A DNA stretch of 64,000 bases from JAKFWF01 sp963750535 (GCA_963750535.1 CAVVRF010000047.1:65214-129213), one strand, 5' to 3'. Shown: positions 1 through 10,657, numbered from the stretch's first letter. Program-made: numbers and translations. Notes: generated by a model from the letters alone, not told the origin.

Positions 1-683
1 CGCCGCTGGCCGCCAGGTCTGTCACGGCAACCACGCCGATCGTGTTCACCGGCGTCTCCGATCCGGTACAGGCGGGTCTCGTCGCCAGCATGAGCCGGCC
101 CGGCGGCAACGTGACCGGCGTCAACATCCTCGGCATCGAGCTCGACGCCAAGCGGCTCGAGCTGCTGCACACCGTCGCGCCCGGCAGCGGCTTGATCGGC
201 GTGCTGGTCAATCCGAACCGGCCGGAGACCATCAGCCAGAAGAACGAGTTCCTGGAGGCCGCGCGTGCGATCGGCCGCGAGGTCTTGCTGATGCGCGCCA
301 GCAGCGACGAGGAGGTCGAGCAGGCGATCGACGCGCTGGCGCAGCGGACCGGCGCCGCCCTGGTGGTGGCGGCCGACCCGCTGTTCGTCAGCAAGCGCGA
401 GCTGATCGTCACGCTTGCCGCGCGCCACGCTCTGCCGGCGATCTATCAGTGGCGCGACTTCGTCGAGGTCGGCGGCCTGATGAGCTACGGGTCGAGCCTG
501 GAGGATGCCTACACGCAGGCCGGCAAGTATGTCGGACGCATCCTGAAGGGCGAAAAGCCGGCCGACCTGCCCGTGATCCAGTCGGCGCGGATCGAGCTCG
601 TCCTCAACCTGAGCGCCGCCAAGGCCCTGGGGATCAGCTTCCCGCAGTCGATCATCCTGCGCGCCAACGAGGTGGTCGAATGA
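1..683 (+). CDS. ABC-type periplasmic substrate-binding protein (ABC_sub_bind), 5'-truncated by window edge
   Basis: The reading frame is open from base 3 and has no start codon in the window, so the N-terminus, including any signal peptide, lies upstream. The visible part carries family hallmarks: an IVFTGVSDPVQAGLV stretch, SRPGGNVTG, and the C-terminal ADLPV...ELVLNL...ADEVVE-type ending (here RANEVVE). The family (PF04392, LivJ/TrpX-like type I binding fold) normally delivers small ligands to an ABC importer, but no permease or ATPase lies downstream. Its last codons overlap the next gene as ATGA, and a GAGGTG motif inside its own end can serve as the ribosome-binding site of that next gene. 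The ligand is unknown. It is one of four paralogues in a row ending at a histidine kinase. Confidence 0.9.
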   Translation, partial: PLAARSVTATTPIVFTGVSDPVQAGLVASMSRPGGNVTGVNILGIELDAKRLELLHTVAPGSGLIGVLVNPNRPETISQKNEFLEAARAIGREVLLMRASSDEEVEQAIDALAQRTGAALVVAADPLFVSKRELIVTLAARHALPAIYQWRDFVEVGGLMSYGSSLEDAYTQAGKYVGRILKGEKPADLPVIQSARIELVLNLSAAKALGISFPQSIILRANEVVE

Positions 684-1678
684 ACCGGCGGGAGCTCCTG
701 GTTCTGGTCGGCGGCGCGGCGGCAAGTCTGTTCGCCGCGCGCGCCCAGGGCATGGGAAAGGTCCACCGGGTCGCGCTGATCATGCTAACCTCCCCGGTCT
801 CGACGATGACCGGGTCCGAGCCGAGCAATCCGCCCGTCCGAGCCTTCGTACACGCCTTGCGCGATCTGGGTTATGTCGAGGGCCGGAACCTGTTCATCGA
901 GCGTCGATCGGCGGAGGGCAGGTTCGAGCTGTTCGGCGAGATTGCCGCGGAGCTGATGCGGCTCGAGGTCGATGTGATCGTCACGGTCGGCAACGAGATG
1001 ACCAGGGAGGTTGCCCGCGTGGCGCCGGCCGTGCCGGTCGTCATGGCGGTCAGCGAGGAACCCGTGGCGTCCGGACTCGTTGCGAGCCTCGCGCGACCCG
1101 GCGGGCTCATCACCGGTCTGACCCGTGATGCCGGCTCCGAGATCGAGGCAAAGAGATTGCAGCTGTTGAAGGAGGCGGTGCCGGGGCTTTCCCGTGTCGC
1201 CTACGTAGGAACCAGAGGCAATTGGGAGAGCTTGGGAGGATTGAGCATCCGCGCCGCGGCCTCCAAACTGGGTGTCACGCTGATCCAAATCGAGCATCCA
1301 GCCACTCACTATGGCGAAGCCTTTGCCCTGATCGTCCGCGACCGGCCGGACGCACTGTTTTTTGCAAGGGACGCCTTGCCGTTCACCAACCGGCAGATCA
1401 TTGCCGACTTCGCACTGACCGAGCGACTGCCTGGCGCCTACCCCTTCCGAGAGAACGTCTTGGCAGGCGGGCTGATGTCGTACGGGGTGAACGTGTCCGA
1501 ACTGCTGCGTCTTGCGGCCGGCTATGTCGACAAGGTCCTGAAAGGTGCCAAGCCCGCCGAGTTGCCCATCGAGCAGCCGACCAAGTTCGAGTTGATCATC
1601 AATCTGAAAACAGCGGCGGTACTCGAACTCGCCATCCCGCCCGCCTTGCTGCTCAGTGCCGACGAGGTGGTCGAATGA
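680..1678 (+). CDS. ABC-type periplasmic substrate-binding protein (ABC_sub_bind), copy 2
   Basis: A 332-residue paralogue of the preceding gene. I chose the ATG at 680 because it overlaps the upstream stop as ATGA, has GAGGTG five bases upstream, and begins an export signal (MNRRELL, then a hydrophobic stretch ending in ARAQG). The body keeps the family markers: RDLGYVEGRN near residue 55, an ASLARPGGLITGLT segment, and a LADKIL/VDKVLKG-type helix before the ELPIEQP motif. It is more divergent than its neighbours around the ligand cleft, where the usual FTGVSDP is replaced by MAVSEEP, so it may bind something different. No transporter partner is present. Role as a sensory binding protein for the downstream kinase is inference. 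Confidence 0.9.
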   Translation: MNRRELLVLVGGAAASLFAARAQGMGKVHRVALIMLTSPVSTMTGSEPSNPPVRAFVHALRDLGYVEGRNLFIERRSAEGRFELFGEIAAELMRLEVDVIVTVGNEMTREVARVAPAVPVVMAVSEEPVASGLVASLARPGGLITGLTRDAGSEIEAKRLQLLKEAVPGLSRVAYVGTRGNWESLGGLSIRAAASKLGVTLIQIEHPATHYGEAFALIVRDRPDALFFARDALPFTNRQIIADFALTERLPGAYPFRENVLAGGLMSYGVNVSELLRLAAGYVDKVLKGAKPAELPIEQPTKFELIINLKTAAVLELAIPPALLLSADEVVE

Positions 1679-2656
1679 ACCGGCGGCGATTCCTGGCGGC
1701 CGCTGCAGGCGGGTTGGTATCGCCCGGCCTGGCGCGCGGGCAATCGACGAGTGTTCCCTTGATCGGATTTCTCAACGGATTTTCGCGTCAGGAATGGGCC
1801 GATCCAATTGCTGCGTTTCACAACGGCTTGGGCGAGACCGGGTACACCGAAGGCACCACTTGCGCGATCGAGTACCGCTGGGCCGAAAGCCAAAGCGATC
1901 GTTTGGCGGCATTGGCGACTGAGCTGCTGACCCGACCGATCGATGTCCTGGTTGCCACCGGCGGCAGCGTGGCCGCATTGGCGGCAAAGAAGGCGACGGC
2001 CAGTGTTCCGATCGTATTCGGCATCGGCGCCGATCCGGTCGCGATCGGACTGGTCGAGAGCTACAGCCGCCCCGGAGGCAATGCCACGGGGGTATATTTC
2101 CTGACCACCGAGCTCGAATCGAAGCGACTGGGCTTGCTGCGCGAATTGGTTCCCAACTGCGACCTTGATCGCAGTGCTGCTCAATCCCAAGCTGGGCATC
2201 GCCGGTCCGCAACGCGCGAGCATCGAGAAAGCGGCGCACGAGGCGAAGCAGGCCATTCACATCGAGCACGCCACGACGGACGAGGAGGTCGACGCCGCAT
2301 TCGAGAGGTTTGCAGCTCTCAAGGCCAGCGCGGTTCTGGTCGGGGCCGATCCGTTCTTCCTGACCCGTCGGCGCAAGGTCGTCGCGCTGGCGGCACGCTA
2401 TTCGATGCCGGCGATCTACGAGCAGCGTGAGTTTGCGCTCGACGGCGGTTTGGTGAGCTATGGCACCAGCCTCACCGACGCCACGCGGCATGTCGGGGTC
2501 TACACCGGTCGCGTGCTCCGGGGCGAGAAGCCCGCCACCCTCCCGATCCTGCGCTCGACCCGGCTTGCCCTGGTGCTAAACTTGAAGACAGCGGCGGCCC
2601 TCGGCCTCGCCATTCCGCCCGCGCTGCTGCTGAGTGCCGACGAGGTGATCGAATGA
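1675..2656 (+). CDS. ABC-type substrate-binding protein (ABC_sub_bind), copy 3, frameshifted
   Basis: Start ATG at 1675 overlaps the previous stop (ATGA). The N-terminus MNRRRFLAAAAGG resembles a Tat signal (RRRFL) with a hydrophobic region ending in LARGQ. The frame is intact to about residue 160 (LRELVPN), then shifts: one extra base, best placed as the t at 2158, puts the rest (ATLIAVLLNPKLG to ADEVIE) in another frame. Removing that base restores a continuous 326-residue protein with every family motif, so a read error or very recent mutation is likelier than old decay. Other indels in the window are of the same kind. It is translationally coupled to copy 4 by ATGA and an embedded GAGGTG. 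Confidence 0.85.
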
Positions 2657-3627
2657 TGGATCGCCGCCAGCTTGCGATCGGCTTGTGCGGCGCGGCGATC
2701 GCGCCAGCTGGTGCATGGGCGCAGAGCGCCGGGCCGAAGGGCAAGATCGGCTATGTCCATCCAGTCACCATCGACCCCGCCCACATCACCTTCTCGATCC
2801 TGCAGAAGGCGTGGCGGCGGCTGGGCTACGTCGATGGCAAAGACGTAGTTGCCCGTTCCGCCCGCGACGACCCTCGAAGACTGCCGACCGTGGTCGCCGA
2901 GGTGATCGGCGAAGGAGCCAATGTATTGATCGTAGTGGGTGCGGACGCAGTAAGGAGCGCGGCGCGCGCAACCAGCACGGTGCCGATCGTCGCGATCGAT
3001 CTTGAGACCGATCCGGTGCGCACTGGCCTGATCTCCAGCTATTCGCGACCGGGCGGCAACGTGACGGGGCTGTTCCTGGATTTGCCGTCGCTCGCCACCA
3101 AATGGATCGAGCTGTTGCGCGAGGCTGCTCCCGGGCTGGATCGCATTGCACTCGTGTGGGACCGATCAACCGGTACGGACCAGCTGGATATTGCCATCGA
3201 CATCGCAAACAAAATCGGCATCGAGGTCGTGAGCTTGGCGGTGCGGCCGTCCGACAATTTCGAAAGCGAGTTTGCCAAACTATCCGGCCCCGGGAAGACC
3301 GGTATTGTTCAACTGACGTTCCCGGGCATCAGTACGGTAGCTGCAGGCTATGCGGCGGCAGCCGAGAAGCACAAGCTTCCGACGATCGCTTTCTTGCGGG
3401 TGGTCGCCCACGCAGGTGTATTGATGAGCTACGGTCCCAGCCAGGAGCACTATTTCCCCAGGGCGGTCGAGCTCGCCGACAAGATTCTCAACGGCGCCAA
3501 TGTCGGCGAGATCCCGATCGAGCGTCCCGCCAAATTCGAGTTCGTCGTCAACCTCAAGACCGCGCAGGCGCTCGGCCTAACGCTGCCGCCGTCGATCCTG
3601 GTGCGCGCCGACGAGGTGATCGAATGA
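2653..3627 (+). CDS. ABC-type periplasmic substrate-binding protein (ABC_sub_bind), copy 4
   Basis: An intact 324-residue paralogue starting at the ATG that overlaps the preceding stop. The signal region is MMDRRQLAIGLCGAAIAPAGAWAQS. Family markers include LGYVDGKD, SYSRPGGNVTGL and the terminal RADEVIE. It is directly upstream of the histidine kinase, with the same ATGA overlap and the same GAGGTGATCG junction seen between the binding proteins. This gene is therefore the likeliest direct input for the kinase's periplasmic domain; that pairing is inferred from position only. Confidence 0.9.
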   Translation: MMDRRQLAIGLCGAAIAPAGAWAQSAGPKGKIGYVHPVTIDPAHITFSILQKAWRRLGYVDGKDVVARSARDDPRRLPTVVAEVIGEGANVLIVVGADAVRSAARATSTVPIVAIDLETDPVRTGLISSYSRPGGNVTGLFLDLPSLATKWIELLREAAPGLDRIALVWDRSTGTDQLDIAIDIANKIGIEVVSLAVRPSDNFESEFAKLSGPGKTGIVQLTFPGISTVAAGYAAAAEKHKLPTIAFLRVVAHAGVLMSYGPSQEHYFPRAVELADKILNGANVGEIPIERPAKFEFVVNLKTAQALGLTLPPSILVRADEVIE

Positions 3628-6600
3628 TGTTGGCGCGGGACATCGGCGACCGGTTGCGTCGTGGACTGGCGGAAGCCGTCCAGCAGGCGAAGGGCCGACT
3701 GTTCCGCAAGTATGCCGTTCTCCTGGTGTCCCTGGTCGGCAGCGCGCTCGTCATCAGCTCGGCGATCGAGACATACAATTCCTATCTCGAGAACCGCGAA
3801 GCGCTGATCGCCGTGCAGCGGGAGAAGGCGATCGGCGCGGCCACCATCATCGAGCAGTTCGTGAAGGAGATCGAGGGGCAGGTCGGCTGGACCACGCATG
3901 CGACGTTCGTCGCCGGGCCGAGCGGCGCCGAGCAGCGGCGGTTCGACTTCCTGCGCCTGCTGCGGCAGGCGCCGGCCATCACCGAGGTGGCCTATCTCGA
4001 TCCCCAGGGCAAGGAGCAGCTACGCGTGTCGCGGCTGTCGATGGACGTCGCCGGCAGCGGGATCGATCGCTCCGGCGAGCGGCAGTTCAAGGAGGCGAAG
4101 GCCAATCGACGGCACGTGGGCGAGGTGTACTTCCGCAAGGATTCGGAACCCTACATGGCGCTCAGCATCGCCGGCCCGAGCCGCAGCGCCGGAGTGACGG
4201 TGGCGGAGGTGAACCTGAAGTTCATCTGGGACGTCATCTCGCGACTGCGGATCGGCAAGGCGGGTGCGGCCTACGTCGTCGACGAGCGCGGGCTGCTGAT
4301 CGCTCATCCGGACATCGGCCTCGTCCTGCGCAAGACCGACTTGTCGGCGCTGCCGCAGGTTGCCGCGGCGCGATCGACGCCGAAGACCACCGGCAGCGGC
4401 ATGGCATTTCCGGCCATCGCCCGCGATCCATCGGGACGCGAGGTGCTCACCGCCTCGGCGGCGGTGGCGACGCTCGGCTGGCACGTATTCGTCGACCTGC
4501 CGGTCAGCGAGGCGTTCGAGCCGCTCTACGCATCGTTCTGGCGAAGCATTGCCATCCTGCTGGCGGCGCTGGGGTTGGCCGGCCTGGCCGGCCTGTGGCT
4601 CGCGCGGCGCATGGTGGTGCCGATCCACGCCCTGGCTGATGGTGCGGCCCGCATCGGCCGAGGCGATCTCGATCATCGCCTGTCGATCAGGACCGGCGAC
4701 GAGGTCGAGACGCTGGCGCAAGGGTTCAACGAGATGGCCGGCCGTCTCAAGGACTCGTACGAGGGGCTGGAGAGAAAGGTCGAGGAGCGGACACGCGAGC
4801 TGCAGGAAGCGCTCGAGCATCAGACGGCGACCGCCGAGGTGCTCGACGTCATCTCGCGCTCGCCGTCGCACATCCAGCCGGTCATGGACACGATCGTGGA
4901 TACCGCGCGCAAGCTGTGCGGCGCGGAGCGGGCGATGGTGTGGCAGCATCGAGGGCGGCAGTTTCCGCCCGATTGCGTTCAGCGGCATCGACACGGCGAG
5001 GATCGAGATGATCGCCGAGCTACCGGCTGCCGGTGGGATCGGGCTCGATCGTCGGTCGAGCGGCGCTCGACGGGCGAGCGGTGCAGATCATCGACCCGAG
5101 CAGCGACCCGACCCTGAGTCCCGTGCAGGTCGACCTGAGCAGGTCGGGCAACCTGCGCACGGTGATGGCGGTGCCGCTGCTGCGGGAAGGCCAGGCGATC
5201 GGCGCCATCTCGGTCTCGCGCACGGTCGTTGCGCCATTCTCGGAGAAGCAGATCGGGCTGATCGAGACCTTCGCCGACCAGGCGGTGATCGCGATCGAGA
5301 ACGTCCGGCTGTTCGAGGAGGTACAGCAGAAGAACCGTGAGCTCACTGAAGTCAACGCGCAAGTGACAGAGGCCCTGGAGCAGCAGACCGCAACCGCGGA
5401 GATCCTGCGGGTCATCTCGAGCTCGCCGACCGACGTCCAGCCGGTGTTCGAGGCCATCGCGAGGAGTGCGAAGGAGCTCTGCGAAGCTACCAATGGTGCG
5501 GTATTCCGCTTTGACGGCGACAAGATTCATTTCGCGGCCCACAACATGTTCTCCGCAGCCGCTCTCGATGCCATGCGCGACGTATTCCCGATGCCTCCGT
5601 GCCGCGGCAGCGTGGTCGCGCGTTCAATCCTCACCAAGGCGGTGGTCCACGTCGAGGATATCGCGGAGGATCCCGAGTACAGCATGAATGCGATCGTCGC
5701 GGCCGGGTTCCGCAGCGAGCTTGCCGTGCCGATGCTGCGCGAGAACGAGCCGATCGGAGCGATCATCGTCACCCGGATGGAGCGGCGGCCGTTCAGCGAC
5801 CAGCAGATCGCGCTGCTGCAGACATTCGCCGAGCAGGCGGTGATCGCGGTCAACAACGTGCGGCTGTTCGACGAGGTGCAGGCGCGTACCCGCGAGCTGA
5901 CCGAGTCGCTGCATCAGCAGACCGCGACCGCCGACGTATTGAAGGTGATCAGCCGCTCGACCTTCGATCTGCAGAAGGTCCTGGATGTTCTGGTCGAGAC
6001 CGCCGCCAAGCTGTGCGAAGCGGACGGGGCGACGCTGGCGCGGCAGATCGGCAACGAGTTCGTTCGCGCCGGCATGTACGGATTCAGCCAGGAATTCGCC
6101 GATATTGCCAAGAGAACGAAGTTCGCTCCGGGACGCGGCACCGTTTCGGAGAGGGCCCTGCTCGAAGCGCGAGTGATCCAAGTGCCGGACGCGCAAGCCG
6201 ATCCGGAGTACACTTGGAAGGAGGCCATCGAGATTGGCCGCGTGCGCACTGCATTGGGGGTGCCGCTGATGCGCGAGAAGACGCCGATCGGCGTGCTTTC
6301 GCTCGTACGCTGGACGGTCCGACCGTTCACCGAGAAGCAGATCGAGCTGCTGCAGACTTTCGCCGACCAGGCGGTGATCGCCATCGAGAACGCTCGCCTG
6401 TTCGAAGCCGAGCAGACCCGGACGCGCGAGCTCGCCCGCTCGGTCGGCGAGCTCGAGGCGCTGGGCGAGGTCGGGCGCGCGGTCAGCTCGACGCTCGACC
6501 TCGAGAAGGTGCTCGAAACCGTGGTATCGAAGGCAGCCGATCTCGGCGCCGCCGACGGCTGTTCGATCTTCCGCTATCGCGAAAGCGACCGCACGCTGCA

Positions 6601-7686
6601 GCTATGGCGCTCGTCGGGGCTCGATCCCAAGCTCGAGACCCAGGTGCGTGGGCTCAGGCTCAAGGCCGCCGAAGTTGATGATGGGCAAGGCGATTGCCTC
6701 GGGCGAGGCGATGCAGCTCGGCGACCTCAGCGGCGGGCCCGACAATCCGCTGCGCCGGCTGGCGATATCCGCCGGATTCAAGTCGGTCCTGTTCGTGCCG
6801 CTGATCCGCGCCGAGCGGGCGTTTGGCGTGCTCATCCTGCAGCGCAAGCGACCGGAGCCGTACGATGCCGCAACCGTGTCGCTGCTGACGACGTTTGCCA
6901 GCCAGTCGACGCTGGCGATCCAGAATGCGCGGCTGTTCCGGGAGATCGAGGAGAAGGGGAAGCAGCTCGCGATCGCCAGCCGCCACAAGTCGCAGTTCCT
7001 TGCCAACATGAGCCACGAGCTGCGGACGCCGCTCAATGCCGTCCTCGGCTATACCGAGCTGATCCAGGATGGCGTCTACGGCGCCATGCCGGAGAAAGTG
7101 ACCGCGGTGCTCGACCGCGTGCAGGCGAATGGCCGCCATCTGCTTGGCCTGATCAACGACGTGCTCGATCTGTCGAAGATCGAGGCCGGGCAACTGCAAC
7201 TTGGTATCGGGGAGTATTCGATGCGCGACGTGGTCCATACCGTCGTGGCGGCGACGGAACCTCTGGCCGCCAGCAAGAAACTGCCGATCAAGATCGATCT
7301 TGCCGAGCGGCTGCCGGCGGCGCGCGGCGACGAGCGGCGCATCTCGCAAGTGCTGCTCAATCTGCTGGGCAACGCCATCAAGTTCACCGAGGAGGGCGAG
7401 ATCCGGATCGCCGCCGCCGTGAATGCCGACCATTTCGTGGTATCGGTGAGCGACACCGGACCCGGCATACCCGTGCCCGAGCAGGAAAAGATTTTCGAGG
7501 AGTTTCACCAGGTCGACAGCTCGAACACGAAGGTCAAGGGCGGAACCGGACTGGGCCTCGCCATCTCGCGGCGTATCATCGAATTGCATGGCGGCCAGAT
7601 CACGGTTGACTTCAGACCTCGGACGCGGCTCGACATTTACGATCAAACTGCCGGTGGAGGCCGTACAGCAGGCGGGGGTGTCATGA
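3624..7686 (+). CDS. Transmembrane sensor histidine kinase: dCACHE-like, HAMP, four GAF domains, HisKA, HATPase (four frameshifts)
   Basis: After removal of four single extra bases (about 4950, 5031, 6672 and 7611) this is one protein of about 1352 residues. Order: cytoplasmic start, membrane segment at about 30-48, periplasmic CACHE-like sensor to about 305, second membrane segment about 307-327, HAMP, then four GAF domains (about 410-560, 590-745, 768-920, 940-1100), each introduced by a TAEVLxVISxS-like motif except the last. The dimerisation helix has the phospho-acceptor motif SHELRTPLN near residue 1128. The ATPase domain has NAIKFT, DTGPGIP and GTGLGLAIS. Correcting the last indel gives an ending LPVEAVQQAGVS that overlaps the next gene's start by ATGA. 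GAF domains may bind small ligands; ligand not known. The protein probably phosphorylates the two regulators downstream. Confidence 0.85.
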
Positions 7687-8057
7687 CGAAACTCATACTC
7701 ATCGTCGAGGACCAGGAGGACAATCGAGCAATCCTGCGCGACCTGCTGACCTCGGCGGGCTACACCTACATCGAGGCGGTGAACGGCAGCGACGGCGTCG
7801 AGGCCGCCCGGCGGCAGCGGCCGGACCTGATCCTGATGGACATTCAGCTGCCCGTGCTCGACGGCTACCAGGCGACGAGGCAGATCAAGGCCGACCCGCA
7901 GTTGCGCGCGATACCGGTCATCGCGGTGACGTCCTACGCGCTCAGCGGCGATGAATTGAAGGCGCTGGCCGCCGGCTGCGACGCATATGTGACGAAGCCC
8001 TACAGCCCGCGCCAGCTCCTGGCCATCGTTCGCTCTTTCCTGGCCGATGGAGCCTGA
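7683..8057 (+). CDS. Single-domain response regulator (CheY/DivK-like)
   Basis: A 124-residue receiver domain with no output domain. It has the acidic pair in VEDQEDN, the phospho-acceptor Asp in LILMDIQLP, the Thr in VIAVTSYA, and the conserved Lys in YVTKPY. DivK and similar stand-alone receivers act by protein contact or as phosphotransfer intermediates. The start overlaps the corrected end of the kinase gene as ATGA, and the next gene starts two bases after its stop, so all three are co-transcribed and probably co-translated. Confidence 0.92.
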   Translation: MTKLILIVEDQEDNRAILRDLLTSAGYTYIEAVNGSDGVEAARRQRPDLILMDIQLPVLDGYQATRQIKADPQLRAIPVIAVTSYALSGDELKALAAGCDAYVTKPYSPRQLLAIVRSFLADGA

Positions 8058-8059
8058 CG

Positions 8060-9264
8060 ATGCGCGACAAGCCGCTGATTCTCGTCGTCGATGACGTCGA
8101 GGCCAATGTCGACATCCTGGCGACACGCCTCGATGCGCTGGGCTATGCGATCATAACGGCGCGCGACGGGGAGGAGGCGATCGAGCGGGCACGGGCCGAT
8201 CTGCCGGACCTCATTCTGCTCGACATCATGATGCCGAAGCTCGACGGGCTCGAGGTCACGCGTCGGCTGAAGTCGGATAGCTCGCTGCCGTTCATGCCGA
8301 TCATCCTGGTGACCGCCAAGTCCGATATCCGCGACGTGGTGGCCGGGCTCGACGCCGGCGGCGACGAGTACTTGACGAAGCCGGTTGATCACGCCGCACT
8401 TGCGGCCCGCGTCCGGTCGATCCTGCGGATCAAGCGGTTCCACGACCAGGCGCAGGAGCAGGCGCGGCAACTCGAAAGCCAGGCCACCGAGCTTGCCCGA
8501 CTGAACGCCACACTCGAGAGTCGGTGCAGGCGCAGGTCGCCGAGCTCGAGCGCCTGCATCGGCTCAAACGCTTCCTGCCGCAGCAGGTGGCGGAGGTGGT
8601 CATTTCATCGGAGCGCGAAAAGCTGCTGACCAGTCACCGCCGCGAGATAACGGTGGTGTTCTGCGACCTGCGCGGATTCACCGCCTTCGCCGAGATCGCC
8701 GAGCCGGAGGAGGTCATGGGCGTCCTTGGTGCCTACCATGCCGCCGCCGGCGCGCTGATCGAACGGTACGAGGCGACGCTCGAGCGCTTCACCGGCGACG
8801 GACTGATGCTGTTCTTCAACGATCCGCTGCCCTGCGAGGATCCGGCGGCGAGGGCGGTGCGGCTGGCAATCGAGCTGCGTGCCGCGGTGACGCAGCTGAG
8901 CGAGCAATGGCGGCGGCAAGGTCATCAGCTCGGTCTCGGTATCGGCATCGCGCTCGGCTTTGCGACGCTCGGGCAAGTCGGCTTCGAGGGCCGGGGCGAT
9001 TACGCGGCGATCGGAACGGTGGTCAACCAGGCTTCGCGCCTGTGCGACCAGGCCAAGGCCGGCGAGATTCTCGTCTCGCAGCGCGTCTGGCTCGCAGTTG
9101 GCGCGCTCGCCGAAACAGAGCCGCTTGGCGAGCTGACGCTGAAGGGACTGCGCCAGTCGATCGAGACCCATCGCGTCATCGGCCTGGCGCCTGATGCGAC
9201 GCCCGCCGGCATCGTGGCTGGCAACGAAGTGCGCGCCGCGCATGCGACAGATCCGGGCGCATGA
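8060..9264 (+). CDS. Response regulator with class III adenylate/guanylate cyclase domain (one frameshift)
   Basis: The N-terminal receiver (about residues 1-125) has VVDDVE, the phospho-acceptor in LILLDIMMPK and Lys in YLTKPVDH. A coiled-coil linker rich in Gln and Glu follows, then a class III cyclase domain (about 195-375) with the metal-binding Asp residues in VVFCDLRGFT and FTGDGLMLFF. One missing g near 8523 breaks the frame in the linker; adding it gives NATLESRVQAQVAELERL and a continuous protein of 401 residues. It is the only single-base deletion I find, apart from compensated ones near 60 kb. The predicted output is cAMP (or cGMP) production controlled by phosphorylation from the upstream kinase. 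Substrate choice cannot be read with confidence. Confidence 0.87.
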
Positions 9265-9285
9265 ACGCCGACGCCTGCAATTCCG

Positions 9286-9309
9286 CACGCACCTCGATCG
9301 ATGTGCGTG
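9286..9309. terminator. Possible bidirectional terminator hairpin between convergent genes
   Basis: A perfect 7-bp inverted repeat, CACGCAC (9286-9292) and GTGCGTG (9303-9309), with a 10-base loop, sits in the 60-bp gap between the cyclase gene and ccmI, whose 3' ends face each other. There is no clear T-run, so intrinsic termination is uncertain. Confidence 0.3.
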
Positions 9310-9324
9310 AGCCGCTTGCGGCAG

Positions 9325-10653
9325 CTATCGCGCGATGCCGATCCCGGCGGCGGCAGCGGTGATGCGGGCTTGCTCCTCTGGCGCATCCTTGAATACCGCC
9401 AGCGCTCCGGCCAAAGCAGCCTTGGCGGCCTCGGTCTCGCCCAGCACGGTTCGCGAGCGCATCAGCTGGATCCAGCCGTCGGCGTCGCGGGGAGACTTCT
9501 CGAGGCGCGCGGCGAGGCCATCGACCATGCCGCGAATCATTGCCGAACGTTGCGCCGGGTCCATCTGATCGGCGGCGGCCATCTCCTGCGCCGACGGGCC
9601 GCGCTGGCTCGGGTGGGGTGCCGCAGGCGGTGGCTCGCCCCTCTCCTTCAGCGCTTGCAGGATGCCGCCGGAGCGGCTGTCGGGAGCCGCCGGCAGTCTC
9701 GTGCTCACGTCGACACCGAGTTGTGCGGCAAGCTCGACGATCTGTCCGCGCAGGTCCGGGCCCCAGGCGCCGTCGGCTTCGCCATCGCCAAGCAGGGCGA
9801 TCCAGCTCTCGAGAGCGTCGCGCCCATTGCCGGACTGCTGTTGCGCCAGCCCTCTGAAGTAGCGGGCACGCGGTTCGCTGGCGTCGAGGGCCAGCGCCCG
9901 ATCGAAGATCGCTTTGGCCTGGGCTCCGACCTCGCCGTCGGCGACGCGCACCAGCGCCTCGCCATACGAGGCCAGCAGCGTCGCATTGTCCGGCTGCAGC
10001 TCGGTCGCCTTGCGGTAGGCCTCGGCGCCTTCCGGATAGTGACCGATCGAAATGTGCGACCAGCCCAGCATGCGCCAGGTCTCGACATCTCCGGGCTGCT
10101 TCTTCAGGCGCTGGACCAGTCGCTCGATCATCTCGTCGACCGAGCCGAGCGCCTGGTTGCTGCCGGCAGGGGTTGCCGCCGATACCTGGGTGGGCTGAGC
10201 CGCCGGCAATGCAGCAGCGCCGGCCGCGGCTGCGCGGAACGTCGGCTCCTGGCTGTCGCCGCCGCGCACGAGCTGTGTCGCCGCGCGACTAGCGGAAGGC
10301 AGCTCGGGGCGGCCGACGTTAGCGTAAAGCAGCATGCTGCCGATCGCTATGACGCCGGTCACGGCGACCGTCGTCAGATGCCGCGCGGCCAGCGATAGCG
10401 GCCTGCCGACGTCCGCCTTGCTTGACGCCGCATTGAGCAGCCTTCGCTTGATCTCCACCCCGGCAGCCATGGCTTGCGCGGCATCGATTGCGCCGTCGGA
10501 CTGCTCTCGCTCGAGCTCGCCCAGCTGGTCACGATAGATTTCGAGCTCACTTGCGGCGACTTCGTGCCGGGTACCGCGATCGCGAAGCAGCGGAGCAGAC
10601 AGCCAGACCGCGGTGGCAGCGGTCATCAGCATTAGGATGGTCCACAGCAGCAT
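9325..10653 (-). CDS. ccmI: Cytochrome c maturation protein CcmI (CycH-like, TPR)
   Basis: 442 residues, start at the ATG at 10653, four bases after the ccmH stop. The N-terminus MLLWTILMLMTAATAVWL is a membrane helix, followed by a cytoplasmic/coiled segment (EIYRDQLGELEREQSDGAID, typical of CcmI), a second helix near residue 90, and a periplasmic region with tetratricopeptide repeats around residues 170-290 (for example WRMLGWSHISIGHYPEGAEAY). CcmI presents apocytochrome c to the heme ligation complex CcmF/CcmH. It is the last gene of the leftward operon with ccmF, ccmG and ccmH. In NrfEFG systems the TPR partner serves one specialised cytochrome; here the neighbours are very large multiheme cytochromes. 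Confidence 0.9.
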   Translation of the reverse strand: MLLWTILMLMTAATAVWLSAPLLRDRGTRHEVAASELEIYRDQLGELEREQSDGAIDAAQAMAAGVEIKRRLLNAASSKADVGRPLSLAARHLTTVAVTGVIAIGSMLLYANVGRPELPSASRAATQLVRGGDSQEPTFRAAAAGAAALPAAQPTQVSAATPAGSNQALGSVDEMIERLVQRLKKQPGDVETWRMLGWSHISIGHYPEGAEAYRKATELQPDNATLLASYGEALVRVADGEVGAQAKAIFDRALALDASEPRARYFRGLAQQQSGNGRDALESWIALLGDGEADGAWGPDLRGQIVELAAQLGVDVSTRLPAAPDSRSGGILQALKERGEPPPAAPHPSQRGPSAQEMAAADQMDPAQRSAMIRGMVDGLAARLEKSPRDADGWIQLMRSRTVLGETEAAKAALAGALAVFKDAPEEQARITAAAAGIGIAR

Positions 10654-10657
10654 GTGT

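Noticed and set aside
3624..8600. Programmed frameshifting in the kinase and cyclase genes
   Set aside because: The shift sites lack slippery heptamers, and similar shifts occur in unrelated housekeeping-type genes throughout the window.
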